Below are positions 17,424-26,031 of a DNA stretch of 64,000 bases, piece after piece. The notes beneath the pieces are model-generated. The model saw only the letters and a list, made by a program, of their open reading frames with translations. It had not been told where the DNA came from and did not search any database. Each line of letters opens with the position of its first letter. The first letter of the stretch is position 1. Both the position numbers and the translations under genes were made by a program. This stretch comes from Bacillus sp. 103mf. Lineage in GTDB: Bacteria > Bacillota > Bacilli > Bacillales > Bacillaceae_G. The stretch covers positions 62,001-126,000 of the forward strand of contig NZ_FPAF01000005.1 of assembly GCF_900116295.1 (NCBI RefSeq), written 5' to 3'.

Positions 17424-18020
17424 ATGTTCCAACGTGTTCAAACAAAGGAAGAACATTTTTGGTTCGAACAATTATGGGGAGATTTTTGTGAAGAACGAAA
17501 CTTAATGTTTGTAGAACGAAATTTAACACCTTCAAGATTTTTATTGATAGAAGACAATCATTATATCGGAACGGTTGAATGTATACATTATACAACACCT
17601 GAACAATCAAATTCCGAGTTTTTTTATCCGTTTTCTGAAAGTGAATATATAAAAGGGTTAAAAAACGTGTACGAAATTGGAAAGTTAAGTATTGCAAAAA
17701 CATCTCGCGGTCGTGGACAATTTAAACAACTTGCGACGATTTTATTTATACATGCGTTAGAAGTAAAGGCGGAGTGGTATATTGCGGTTGTAACAAAGCG
17801 TATGTATATGTACTTACGTTCATTAGGATTTCCAATTGAGCCAATCGATGAAGCATTGACTGTTAATGATGAACTACAAGGTGTACCAGTTCGTATTCAT
17901 GTTATGAAGGGATTGACGCATATGTATTCTTTGAAGGAATTTCGTGATGTGATTCAAGGAAATGCACATGCACAAGCATTGATTAAAGAGAACAGTAAAA
18001 ATATTATGTTAACAAGATAA
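17424..18020 (+). CDS. GNAT-fold N-acyltransferase-like protein
   Basis: This 198-residue protein has a GNAT-like core: a strand pair around FLLIEDNHYIGTVECIHY, then EIGKLSIAKTSRGRGQFKQL, where SRGRGQF fits the acyl-CoA-binding Q/R-x-x-G-x-G/A loop. The C-terminal YMYLRSLGFPIEPI is the usual GNAT end. The layout resembles the FeeM/autoinducer-synthase-like subgroup. Substrate is unknown. A perfect cre site upstream suggests carbon catabolite control. Confidence 0.65.
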   Translation: MFQRVQTKEEHFWFEQLWGDFCEERNLMFVERNLTPSRFLLIEDNHYIGTVECIHYTTPEQSNSEFFYPFSESEYIKGLKNVYEIGKLSIAKTSRGRGQFKQLATILFIHALEVKAEWYIAVVTKRMYMYLRSLGFPIEPIDEALTVNDELQGVPVRIHVMKGLTHMYSLKEFRDVIQGNAHAQALIKENSKNIMLTR

Positions 18021-18047
18021 AAATTGTCACAAAATTGCATCATTCCA

Positions 18048-18063
18048 TGTGATTATCATCACA
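18048..18063. promoter_or_regulatory. Fnr box upstream of hcp
   Basis: TGTGA-TTATCA-TCACA is a perfect Fnr/Crp-type palindrome (TGTGA-N6-TCACA). A -10-like TACACT/TATAAA lies at 18091-18100, so the box sits near -40 to -48 as expected for an activator site. Hybrid cluster protein genes are classical Fnr targets under oxygen limitation. Confidence 0.75.
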
Positions 18064-18123
18064 TCTTTCGATAGCGATTTGTATTACGCTTACACTATAA
18101 AGATTGCTAGAGAGGGGATGGGA

Positions 18124-19413
18124 ATGATGTTTTGTCATCAATGTGAACAAACGCCTACCGGAGGATGTAAAATTATCGGAGTTTGTGGAAAAGATGAAAC
18201 CATTGCAAGCTTACAAGATATTATCGTTTTTGCTTTAAAAGGAATTGCTGCATATCGTACTCATGCAGCGCAGCTTGGATACACAGACCCATTTGTAGAT
18301 GCAGTTACACATGAAGCGTTATATATGACGTTAACAAATTCAAACTTTAATGAACAAGAACATTTAGATATGGCAATGAAAGTTGGGAAAGCCGCGATTC
18401 GCGTGATGGAATTACTCGATAAGGCACATACTGATCATTTCGGAGTGCCAGAACCAGTACAAATTACACAAAATCGCGCTTATGGGAAAGCAATTGTTGT
18501 TACAGGACATAATTTGTTTGCGCTAGAAGAGTTATTAAAGCAAACAGAAGGAACAGGTATCAATATTTATACACATTCTGAAATGCTGCCAGCACATGGT
18601 TATCCCCAGTTGAAAAAATATGCGCATTTAAAGGGGAATATCGGAAAGGCTTGGTATGATCAGCGTCGTTTATTCGAAAAATTTTCAGGAGCTATATTAG
18701 CAACGACAAATTGTGTGATGCCAATCAAAGGAACATATGCAAATCGCTTCTTTTCCTACGATGTTGCAGGATTAGAGGGAGTACGCAAAATTGAAAATAA
18801 TGATTTTACATCGCTTATTGAAACGGCGCTGGAACTTCCAGATGTACAAATGGAGTCAGAAGAACAATTAACAACGGGATTTCACCATGAAACCGTATTA
18901 TCGCTTGCACCGGAAATTATTGATGCGGTGAAAGTTGGTAAAATTCAACGTTTCTTCGTCATTGCTGGTTGTGATGCACCTGGAAAAGGCGGGGAATATT
19001 ATCGTGAATTAGCAACATCCTTACCACCAGAAACAGTTATTTTAACGACATCTTGTGGGAAATTTCGATTTAATGACGTAGATTATGGCGTTGTGCCAGG
19101 AACGAATATACCGCGTTATATTGATCTCGGACAATGTAATAATTCGATTTCAACAGTGAAAATTGCAGCCGCTTTAGCGGAAGCATTTCAATGTGAAGTG
19201 AATGAGTTACCAGTCAGCATTGTATTGTCTTGGTTTGAGCAAAAGGCTGTAGCCATTTTACTCGGATTATTTAGTTTTGGTATTCAAGATATTCGTATCG
19301 GTCCGAAAGCACCGGAGTTTATATCACCAGGTGTACTACAAGTGTTACAAGACGCATTTCGTTTACAACTCATTACAACAGCAGAAGAAGATATGAAAAC
19401 GATGTTATCATAA
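18124..19413 (+). CDS. hcp: Hybrid cluster protein (hydroxylamine/NO reductase), short class
   Basis: The protein has about 429 residues. The N-terminal Cys motif C-x2-C-x7-C-x5-C (FCHQCEQTPTGGCKIIGVCG) binds the cubane cluster. The hybrid-cluster ligands lie in the conserved GHNLF, TTNCVMP, IAGCDAP, TTSCGKFRF and SWFEQKA segments. At this length it lacks the roughly 100-residue helical insertion of E. coli Hcp, which is the class III form. It detoxifies NO or hydroxylamine anaerobically. ATG 18124 is preferred over 18118, which lies too close to the AGAGGGG site. A perfect Fnr box lies upstream. Confidence 0.92.
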   Translation: MMFCHQCEQTPTGGCKIIGVCGKDETIASLQDIIVFALKGIAAYRTHAAQLGYTDPFVDAVTHEALYMTLTNSNFNEQEHLDMAMKVGKAAIRVMELLDKAHTDHFGVPEPVQITQNRAYGKAIVVTGHNLFALEELLKQTEGTGINIYTHSEMLPAHGYPQLKKYAHLKGNIGKAWYDQRRLFEKFSGAILATTNCVMPIKGTYANRFFSYDVAGLEGVRKIENNDFTSLIETALELPDVQMESEEQLTTGFHHETVLSLAPEIIDAVKVGKIQRFFVIAGCDAPGKGGEYYRELATSLPPETVILTTSCGKFRFNDVDYGVVPGTNIPRYIDLGQCNNSISTVKIAAALAEAFQCEVNELPVSIVLSWFEQKAVAILLGLFSFGIQDIRIGPKAPEFISPGVLQVLQDAFRLQLITTAEEDMKTMLS

Positions 19414-19451
19414 TAAAAAAGGTGATGTTCGATGAACACCACCTTTTTTTA
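19414..19451. terminator. Bidirectional terminator between hcp and racA
   Basis: AAAAAAGGTG-TGTTC pairs with GAACA-CACCTTTTTT, with T runs on both strands between two convergent genes. Confidence 0.85.
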
Positions 19452-19461
19452 TTACAGAATA

Positions 19462-19953
19462 TTAAAATCCAAAAATATTCAAAATCATTTTACGTCGTTT
19501 TGGTTTTTCTTCTTGTTTTGATGCTGCGACTTCTGGGGTAATATAGATAGGTTCTTTTCGTTTAAGTGCCGCTTCTAATTGTTCAATTTTTGCATGCATT
19601 TCTTCTATTTCATTACGGTGCTGTAACAATTGATAGCTTACAACATCGTCTGCCTTTTCTTGTAATTTTTCTTCTAGACGATCTAATCGTAGGGAAATAT
19701 GTTTTAATTCTTTTATAAATTGTTGCATTTCATTTGATGGTGCTGCCTCAGCAGCAGGATTGGAAGGGAGTTTATGTTCGTGACTTGATGTAGAGCGCTG
19801 AAATTCAAGCATTTGCTGTAAATCTTTTTCGTAAAAAACATAGTGTCCAAATTTATTCTTTTTTAATTCTAATCCAATTTGCTGCGCAAGGCGGATGACA
19901 GCTTTTGGACTAATACCTAACGTTTTGGCAATCATCGGCGTTTTATATTCCAC
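19462..19953 (-). CDS. racA: Chromosome-anchoring protein RacA
   Basis: This 163-residue protein opens with a MerR-like helix-turn-helix (TPMIAKTLGISPKAVIRLAQQ, then GHYVFYEKDL). A coiled-coil of about residues 75-135 follows (LDRLEEKLQEK, EIEEMHAKIEQLEAALKRK), and it ends in a basic tail KPKRRKMILNIFGF. This matches RacA, which binds centromere-like DNA near the origin and anchors it to the cell pole through DivIVA during sporulation. The GTG start follows AGGAGGGAT. It is monocistronic on the minus strand. Confidence 0.85.
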   Translation of the reverse strand: MEYKTPMIAKTLGISPKAVIRLAQQIGLELKKNKFGHYVFYEKDLQQMLEFQRSTSSHEHKLPSNPAAEAAPSNEMQQFIKELKHISLRLDRLEEKLQEKADDVVSYQLLQHRNEIEEMHAKIEQLEAALKRKEPIYITPEVAASKQEEKPKRRKMILNIFGF

Positions 19954-20117
19954 AATAATCCCTCCTACGTCTTATTGTTAGAAGGATTCGTGATAGCTTT
20001 TTTGTTCCCTGCATGCTTGACAAAAGAAGTGAGAAATCGGCAAAGAAAGTGCTTTTTCACAAAAATAATTTTTTTAGGAAGGAAATATCCCGAAAATAAA
20101 AAAATTGTCTATATAAA

Positions 20118-20430
20118 TCCATTTTAATTTTTCGGCATCTTGTCTAGATCCAGCGGCTAGAACAGTCGGTGGCTTCGCGTCTTCCGCCGAGGCAAAAAGC
20201 GCCTCTATGTCAGAAGCTCCATCCCCCTCTTGTTCTGAGCGAGCCGCTTCCGCTTTTCTTTATAAGTTGCATTTATACAGAATACAACATGACCGCTACT
20301 TGCTTTCTCCTTTTGTTTTTAAACCCTGCATGTGGCAGAAAAAGGCCCTGACCGCCTCTATGCATGGCTAGATGCTCTCGCCGCCTAAAAAGAAAGAAGT
20401 TTTTTATGTCGACTTTTTAATATGTATATA
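20118..20430 (+). repeat. Interspersed structured repeat, type A, copy 2 (cassette B)
   Basis: It has the same ends as the copy at 3436 (TCCATTTTAATTTTTCGGCA and ATGTCGACTTTTTAATATG) and the same right half, but a different left cassette (B). Cassette B reads CCAGCGGCTAGAACAG...GAGCCGCTTCCGC, with AGCGGCT/AGCCGCT arms and an inner GAGGC-GCCTC hairpin. It fills most of the racA-CorC intergenic gap. Confidence 0.75.
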
Positions 20431-20586
20431 ATTTCAGCTGTTTCTCTTATTTGACGGAGAGTATAAGTTTCGTTATCATAAACGTAAATATCTTTTTTAT
20501 GCATGCATATAATGTATAAAAGGTGATTACTAGTGTAGAAACTTGTAAGATTGTTAGAGAAGTTTTTTCTTTAGAATAAAACAATT

Positions 20587-20632
20587 AGGAGGTGGCTTCC
20601 TTACTTACAAGGTGAGTAAGGAAACGTATTTG
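20587..20632 (+). promoter_or_regulatory. Hairpin-spaced ribosome binding site
   Basis: AGGAGGTG (20587-20594) is too far from any start on a linear reading. Between it and TTG 20630 lies a 12-bp stem, TTCCTTACTTAC (20597-20608) with GTGAGTAAGGAA (20612-20623), one G-U pair and a 3-base loop. Folding this 27-base hairpin leaves 8 bases between the Shine-Dalgarno sequence and TTG 20630. The GTG at 20612 would be buried in the stem. Confidence 0.55.
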
Positions 20633-21985
20633 GACATATTTAGTATAAGTATGGTGATTGTTTTAATTGCCTTAACTGCTTTCTTCGTTGCGTCTGAATT
20701 TGCAATTGTCAAAGTTAGGAGCTCGCGCATCGATTATTTAATTGCAGAAGGAAATAAACGTGCAATTGCTGCGAAAACAGTCATTACAAACTTAGACGAG
20801 TATTTATCAACGTGTCAGCTAGGGATTACAGTGACAGCGCTCGGCCTGGGCTGGCTAGGGGAACCGACGGTTAAACGTATGCTTGATCCGATTTTTGCAA
20901 GATTGGAGGTGCCTCCCTCGGTAGCAACTGTCTTATCGGTTTTTTTAGCTTTTATGTTTATTACCTTTTTTCATGTTGTGGTAGGTGAGTTAGCTCCAAA
21001 AACGTTGGCAATTCAAAAGGCAGAAGGGATTAGTTTAGCAATTGCAAGGCCACTTATTTCTTTCTACCGACTCGCATATCCGTTTATTTGGACATTGAAT
21101 GGTTCCGCGCGTATTGTTACGAGAATGGTTGGGCTAAAACCAATGCAGAAGCATGAAGCAGCACATTCAGAAGAAGAGTTACGTATGCTTGTATCAGAGA
21201 GTTATAAAAATGGTGAAATTAATCAATCAGAATATAAATATGTAAATAGAATTTTCGAATTTGACGATCGAATTGCGAAAGAAATTATGGTTCCGCGTAC
21301 AGAAATGGTAATTTTAGAAAAAGAGCAATCTGTTACGGAAGCAATGAAAATGATGTCAAATGAGAAGTATACAAGATATCCTATCATTGATGGAGATAAG
21401 GATCATGTTATCGGTTTTGTAAACTTTAAAGATATTTTCACAGATTTTGTGAAACATGATGGGACAAATAAAGAAACTGTTGCACAGTATGCCCGTCCGA
21501 TTATTCAAATTATTGAATCCATCGCTATTCATGATCTATTTGTAAAAATGCAGCGCGAACGTACACATATGGCAATTTTAGTGGATGAGTACGGCGGAAC
21601 GTCTGGACTTGTAACAGTTGAAGATATATTAGAAGAAATTGTTGGCGACATACAAGATGAATTTGATACAGATGAAAAGCCAGAAATTCAGCGCATTAGC
21701 GAAACAAAAACAATTTTAGAAGGAAAAGTACTTGTTAGTGAAGTTAATGCATTGTTAGGACTTTCAATTGATGATGAAGACGTTGATACAATTGGAGGCT
21801 GGATTTTAACAGAACATCTTGAAATTGAACAAGGTGATAGTATTGATATTGAAAATTATAAGTTTCGTATTGTTGAATTAGATGGTCATTACATTAAACA
21901 AATTGAAGTGACGAAGCAGCTTGCAATGCAGCCTGTAGAAGTTGCAAAGCAACATGTCTCACTTCAAGAACAAGTCAGTTCATAA
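20630..21985 (+). CDS. CNNM/CorC (HlyC family) membrane protein with CBS pair
   Basis: About 451 residues. The N-terminal CNNM domain has about four hydrophobic segments (from [20 protein letters not shown]) and the family motif [20 protein letters not shown]. Two CBS domains follow ([12 protein letters not shown]..., [27 protein letters not shown]), and a CorC_HlyC transporter-associated domain closes the protein. Bacillus relatives such as MpfA are implicated in magnesium efflux. The start is uncertain: TTG 20630 is supported by a hairpin-spaced ribosome site, while GTG 20612 is the longer option. Confidence 0.85.
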   Translation: MDIFSISMVIVLIALTAFFVASEFAIVKVRSSRIDYLIAEGNKRAIAAKTVITNLDEYLSTCQLGITVTALGLGWLGEPTVKRMLDPIFARLEVPPSVATVLSVFLAFMFITFFHVVVGELAPKTLAIQKAEGISLAIARPLISFYRLAYPFIWTLNGSARIVTRMVGLKPMQKHEAAHSEEELRMLVSESYKNGEINQSEYKYVNRIFEFDDRIAKEIMVPRTEMVILEKEQSVTEAMKMMSNEKYTRYPIIDGDKDHVIGFVNFKDIFTDFVKHDGTNKETVAQYARPIIQIIESIAIHDLFVKMQRERTHMAILVDEYGGTSGLVTVEDILEEIVGDIQDEFDTDEKPEIQRISETKTILEGKVLVSEVNALLGLSIDDEDVDTIGGWILTEHLEIEQGDSIDIENYKFRIVELDGHYIKQIEVTKQLAMQPVEVAKQHVSLQEQVSS

Positions 21986-22014
21986 CCTTTTCCTATATGG
22001 GAAGGTTTTTTGTT
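21983..22014 (+). terminator. Intrinsic terminator
   Basis: AACCTT..CC / GG.AAGGTT with a TATAT loop is followed by TTTTTTG, directly at the CorC stop codon. Confidence 0.65.
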
Positions 22015-22123
22015 TATCCCGCTATTCGCGGGCAGTAAGATCCCTTATCTCAAGATTTAGAGAAAAGCAAAGAAGATAGGCGGGGGATGAAGAAACCCCC
22101 ACTGATGGAAGTTTTACTTTATC
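22014..22123 (-). repeat. Type C repeat, copy 3 (minus, shortened)
   Basis: It has the same ends as the other type C copies (minus-strand GATAAAGTAAAAC; CCCGCTATT at the other side), with part of the middle missing. It keeps an uninterrupted GAAAAGCAAAGAAGATAGG at 22062-22080, the position where copy 2 carries an inserted cassette. Confidence 0.65.
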
Positions 22124-22124
22124 G

Positions 22125-22163
22125 TAAAAAATACGCCCGGTTAGAGGCGCCAGGCGTATTTTG
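22125..22163 (-). terminator. Terminator of the YueI-like gene
   Basis: On the minus strand AAAATACGCC pairs with GGCGTATTTT, followed by TTACG. It lies directly after the stop. Confidence 0.7.
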
Positions 22164-22556
22164 TCAGTTCATCTCTTGCATATAAATCTCATCTTCCACA
22201 TAAATATGTTCTTTTTCAACTGCTGTATTATGTGCGAGTACAAGTCCAATTGGTGTATTTGCATCTTTATTTTGTACAATTGTAAACGGCACTTGTTTTT
22301 CATTTGCTAATTTAATGTATTTAGATAAATGTGGATATGCGATGTTACCGTTCACATACAATGTTAATCCTTGAGAAGAACCCATACTTTTTTTAATTTC
22401 TGAATAAACGTTCGTTTGCATTACCTGTCCAATCGTTAATGCAATTTCCACACGTTCACGCAATGTGCTTAAAAACATGTTACGTTCTTCAGGCTTGTTT
22501 TGTTTTTGTCCGTGAATGCCTTCTTGAAGATAGTCTTCCACATTTTTATTTACCAT
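22164..22556 (-). CDS. yueI: YueI-like DUF1694 protein
   Basis: This 130-residue cytoplasmic protein matches the YueI/DUF1694 pattern: ERNMFLSTLRERVEIALTIGQV, an internal YPHLSKYIKLANEKQVPFTIV and the end IGLVLAHNTAVEKEHIYV. The function of the family is unknown. ATG 22556 follows AAAGGTGTG; a frame reaching back to 22652 adds an unlikely hydrophobic leader with no ribosome site. Confidence 0.75.
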   Translation of the reverse strand: MVNKNVEDYLQEGIHGQKQNKPEERNMFLSTLRERVEIALTIGQVMQTNVYSEIKKSMGSSQGLTLYVNGNIAYPHLSKYIKLANEKQVPFTIVQNKDANTPIGLVLAHNTAVEKEHIYVEDEIYMQEMN

Positions 22557-22733
22557 TTTTTTCACACCTTTCTTGTTTCTATTGTATGAAAAAAATGAAA
22601 AGGATGCAAAAAAAATAATTTCACATACTATATTGAAAAATTTTATCAACATGAAATAACAAAATGTGACAATAGTATCTTAACGAAAAATGTTTTTTGT
22701 GTTAATATTCAAAATATATAGGGTGTTTTTCGT

Positions 22734-23867
22734 ATGGAGATGGAGGGAATGGGGGTTTTTCCGATCGATAAAGATATTAGTAAAATGTTTTGTACGTACT
22801 TAGAAATGAATAAACAGCTATTCGTAGAGAACTGGAAAAACAAAATTATTATTTCAGAAAACGATCCTTTTAGACAAGAAATTAATGAAAACGGAGAAAA
22901 ATTGTTATCATTAATGATTGAGCTTATTATGAGTGAGAAAGGTATTGAACTTATTAGACCATTATGTGAGAAAATTGCCATTGAGCGCGCGGGGGCAGAT
23001 GCAAATATTGGTGACTTTGTCTATAATGCGAATGTAGGACGGAATGAATTATTTGAAGCAATGTGTGAATTAGATGTGAGTGCTCGTGAATTGAAACCAA
23101 TCATGGCAAAGATACATATTTGTTTTGATCGTTTAATTTATTATACGGTTTTGAAATACTCAGAAATTATATCGAAAAATTTGGAGGAAAAGCAAAAATT
23201 TATTAACGAAACGCATAAAGAGAGATTGACAATATTAGGGCAAATGTCAGCAAGTTTTGTTCATGAGTTTCGTAATCCATTAACATCTATTATGGGATTT
23301 GTAAAGTTGTTAAAATCGGATCAACCGCATCTCCCGTATTTAGATATTATTTCGCATGAGCTTGATCAATTAAATTTTAGAATTTCTCAGTTTTTACTTG
23401 TGTCAAAAAAAGAAATATGGAATGAAGCAGAAAAATTTTGGTTGAATGATTTATTTCATGATATTATCCAATTCTTATATCCGAGTTTAGTAAATGCAAA
23501 TGTTTCTATCGAGAAAAATTTGTCGCACCCAATATCATTTATGGGATATCGAAGTGAAGTTAGGCAAGTGTTTTTAAATATTTTAATGAACTCTATCGAC
23601 GCTCTTGAAGGAATAGAAGAAAGTAAGAGAATTGTTATTGATGTGTGTGAAGATGAAGAGTTAATACATATTTTTATTAGAAATAATGGACCAATGATTC
23701 CGCAGGAAAATATAGAAACAATATTTGAACCATTTGTAACTACAAAAAAGTTAGGAACTGGGATTGGTTTATTTGTTTGTAAACAAATTGTGGAGAAACA
23801 TAAAGGATCCATTACATGTAAGTCAACAAAAGAGTGGACAGAATTTCATATTTCGTTTGAAAAGTAA
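22734..23867 (+). CDS. Sensor histidine kinase with HisK_N-type N-terminus
   Basis: This 377-residue kinase has no membrane segments. Residues 15-150 resemble the HisK_N region found in B. cereus group sporulation-type kinases. The phospho-acceptor His177 lies in SASFVHEFRNPLTSIMGF. The HATPase boxes are FLNILMNSIDA (N), IFIRNNGP (G1), FEPFVTTKK and GTGIGLFVCK (G2). No response regulator is adjacent, so it is an orphan; feeding the Spo0A phosphorelay is an inference from family resemblance. The ATG at 22734 has only a weak ribosome site; ATG 22740 or 22749 are alternatives. Confidence 0.82.
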   Translation: MEMEGMGVFPIDKDISKMFCTYLEMNKQLFVENWKNKIIISENDPFRQEINENGEKLLSLMIELIMSEKGIELIRPLCEKIAIERAGADANIGDFVYNANVGRNELFEAMCELDVSARELKPIMAKIHICFDRLIYYTVLKYSEIISKNLEEKQKFINETHKERLTILGQMSASFVHEFRNPLTSIMGFVKLLKSDQPHLPYLDIISHELDQLNFRISQFLLVSKKEIWNEAEKFWLNDLFHDIIQFLYPSLVNANVSIEKNLSHPISFMGYRSEVRQVFLNILMNSIDALEGIEESKRIVIDVCEDEELIHIFIRNNGPMIPQENIETIFEPFVTTKKLGTGIGLFVCKQIVEKHKGSITCKSTKEWTEFHISFEK

Positions 23868-23919
23868 TAAATGTATATAGTAGAGATGTAGATCATTGTA
23901 TCGATTATATATACAAGCT

Positions 23920-24022
23920 GAAAAGCCACATAAGAACGTCTTTCTTTTTAAGAGGGGCGAGAGCATCTGGCCGTGTGTAGCAGCGACATGTGTGTCGAAA
24001 AATGAAAATGGATTTATATATT
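23920..24022 (-). repeat. Remnant of a type A repeat (minus, internally deleted)
   Basis: Read on the minus strand, it has the left end TCCATTTTCATTTTTCGACA and the right-end block GGCCAGATGCTCTCG, joined with nearly all of the middle missing. It is a deletion derivative of the family at 3436, 20118 and 25582. Confidence 0.6.
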
Positions 24023-24060
24023 TTTTAAGAAATGCCATAGTGTGGTAGTTTGTTACATTT

Positions 24061-24100
24061 AAAAACACACCGTTCTCATTTTGAACGGTGTGTTTTTGTT
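24061..24100. terminator. Bidirectional terminator
   Basis: AAAAACACACCGTTC/GAACGGTGTGTTTTT is a perfect 15-bp stem with a 7-base loop between convergent genes. Confidence 0.9.
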
Positions 24101-24205
24101 AAAAGGAATGTTGTTATATCAAGATGTGAAGTATATAAAATGAGTTAATAGTTTTTCATGCCAGTTGTATTTAAAATCTAAATTTTTTATGTTTTGACAC
24201 AAAAA

Positions 24206-25438
24206 TTAAAATGCCCAATTCCCTTTTCTAAAGATAGGCTCAAGTTTTCCACCTGATGTTTCGCCATCAATATCGAGGTTGGGAGATCCAATCATAAAAT
24301 CAACATGAGTAATACTATCATTTAATCCGTTTTCTTGAAGCTCTGCTTTACTCATATTAATACCGTTTTGAATACACATAGGGAGTGCATTGCCTAATGC
24401 GAGATGACAGGATGCATTTTCATCAAATAATGTGTTGAAAAAGATAACGTTTGTATTCGAGATAGGTGAATCGTGTGGGACGAGCGCAATTTCTCCTAAA
24501 TGCAGAGCTCCTTCATCTGTTTCCAGTAATTTTTTCAAAGTTTCATAGCCGGTTTCAGCTGAACAATCTATAACTTTTCCCTCACGGAAAGTCAGAGAGA
24601 AATTATTAATTAATGTGCCACCGTAATTTAAGGGTTTTGTACTCCTTACTACACCGTTTACCCCTTTTTTTAATGGGACAGTAAATACTTCTTCTGTTGG
24701 CATGTTCGGTATAAATGGAGTATGTAATTTATTTTGAAATTGTGCACTTAACCATCTGTGGTTATTAGGAAGTTCGATTGTTAAATCTGTTTTGTCAGAT
24801 TTATAATGTAGTTTTTTATACTTTTTCTCATTTAAATGATGTGCTTTACTATTTAATAATTGAATATGGTTTTGCCATGCCTGTATAGGGTTATCATCAG
24901 TTACTCTTGTAGTTTTAAAGATAAGATCCCATAATTTATTGACACCTTCTTTGGCATCGAGTTCAGGGAAGATTTGAGAGGCCCATTCAATGGTTGGCAT
25001 AGAGATAATTGACCAACTACATTGACTATTAATTCGATATTCGTTAAGTTCCTTCATACCAGAGGCATTTGTTTTCATAGCAATTGCAAGCCTTTCTGCA
25101 TCAATGTCTTGAAAAAGAGTAGGATTAGATGCAGCAATATATAAAAAAGCAGCATTGTTTTTCGCTAATTCAACAAGTCCTTTTGCTTTCCAGTGAGGGA
25201 ATTCCTTCAAACCTTCTAGTGGTGAATGTAAGTATTTAATTAACGTTAAATCTTCATCGGAGTATTCGACATGGACATTTTTTGCTCCGGATTTATAGGC
25301 TTGCTTTGATAATTCACGAACTAAGCGAGAAGATGTAATAGGTGCATGGATAACGAGAGTTTGTCCTTTCTGAATATTAATCCCAACTTGTATAACTAAT
25401 TGTGCGTACTTTTTTAAATTTTCTTCAAAATGAGTCAT
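24206..25438 (-). CDS. ampS: M29-family aminopeptidase
   Basis: This 410-residue cytosolic metallopeptidase removes N-terminal residues from peptides. Motifs that fit the M29 dinuclear metal site are NMPTEEVFTVP (Glu), ALHLGEIALVP (Glu), NASCHLALGNA (His) and THVDFMIGSP (His, Asp). Length matches the family. ATG 25438 has AGGAGG 6 bases upstream; the TTG at 25444 touches that site and is rejected. It is monocistronic, convergent with the kinase gene. Confidence 0.87.
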   Translation of the reverse strand: MTHFEENLKKYAQLVIQVGINIQKGQTLVIHAPITSSRLVRELSKQAYKSGAKNVHVEYSDEDLTLIKYLHSPLEGLKEFPHWKAKGLVELAKNNAAFLYIAASNPTLFQDIDAERLAIAMKTNASGMKELNEYRINSQCSWSIISMPTIEWASQIFPELDAKEGVNKLWDLIFKTTRVTDDNPIQAWQNHIQLLNSKAHHLNEKKYKKLHYKSDKTDLTIELPNNHRWLSAQFQNKLHTPFIPNMPTEEVFTVPLKKGVNGVVRSTKPLNYGGTLINNFSLTFREGKVIDCSAETGYETLKKLLETDEGALHLGEIALVPHDSPISNTNVIFFNTLFDENASCHLALGNALPMCIQNGINMSKAELQENGLNDSITHVDFMIGSPNLDIDGETSGGKLEPIFRKGNWAF

Positions 25439-25581
25439 GAGCAACCTCCTGAAAATATATAGATTACTATAAAATTATAAAAGAAATTGATTGTTTTTTC
25501 TATTCTGTTTTTTTAGCATTTGCAGAATAATAAAATAACGAGATTATATATTATAAAGGCTACCTTATAAAATTATATATA

Positions 25582-26006
25582 TCCATCTTCATTTTTCGAC
25601 ATCTTTGTCTAGCTCTGCCTCCTAGGCCCTCATGTCTAAGAACCTTCCACACAAGAAGAAAAAACACCAGAACCTTAGCCAACGGGCCTAAACAGCCGCT
25701 TCCGCTTTCCTTTATGATCCAGCTCCAGCGGCTAGAACAGTCGGTGGCTTCGCGTCTTCCACTGAGGCAAAAAGCGCCTCTATGTCAGAAGCTCCATCCC
25801 CCTCTTGTTCTGAGCGAGCCGCTTCCGCTTTTCTTTATAAGTCGCTGCTATGCAGAATATAATATGATCTGTATTCGCTTGCTCCCTTTGTTTTAAACCT
25901 CGCATGTGGCAGGAAAAGACCTTGACCGCTTCTACGCAAGGCCAGATGCTCTCGTCCTCCCCTAAAAAGAAAGGAGGTTTTATGTCGTTTTTTAACTTAT
26001 ATATAG
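25582..26006 (+). repeat. Interspersed structured repeat, type A, copy 3 (both cassettes in tandem)
   Basis: It has type A ends (TCCATCTTCATTTTTCGACA; ATGTCGTTTTTTAACTTAT) and the common right half. The left half holds cassette B' (as at 3436) followed directly by cassette B (as at 20118), joined at about 25715-25720. It fills the intergenic gap between ampS and the DUF4397 gene. Confidence 0.75.
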
Positions 26007-26031
26007 ATGTAATTATGTGTTTGTGGAAAAT

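Noticed and set aside
20169-20351. 60-residue frame within a type A repeat (and its twin at 25714-25896)
   Set aside because: Both lie wholly inside the repeats, lack ribosome sites, and the similarity between them is explained by the repeat.
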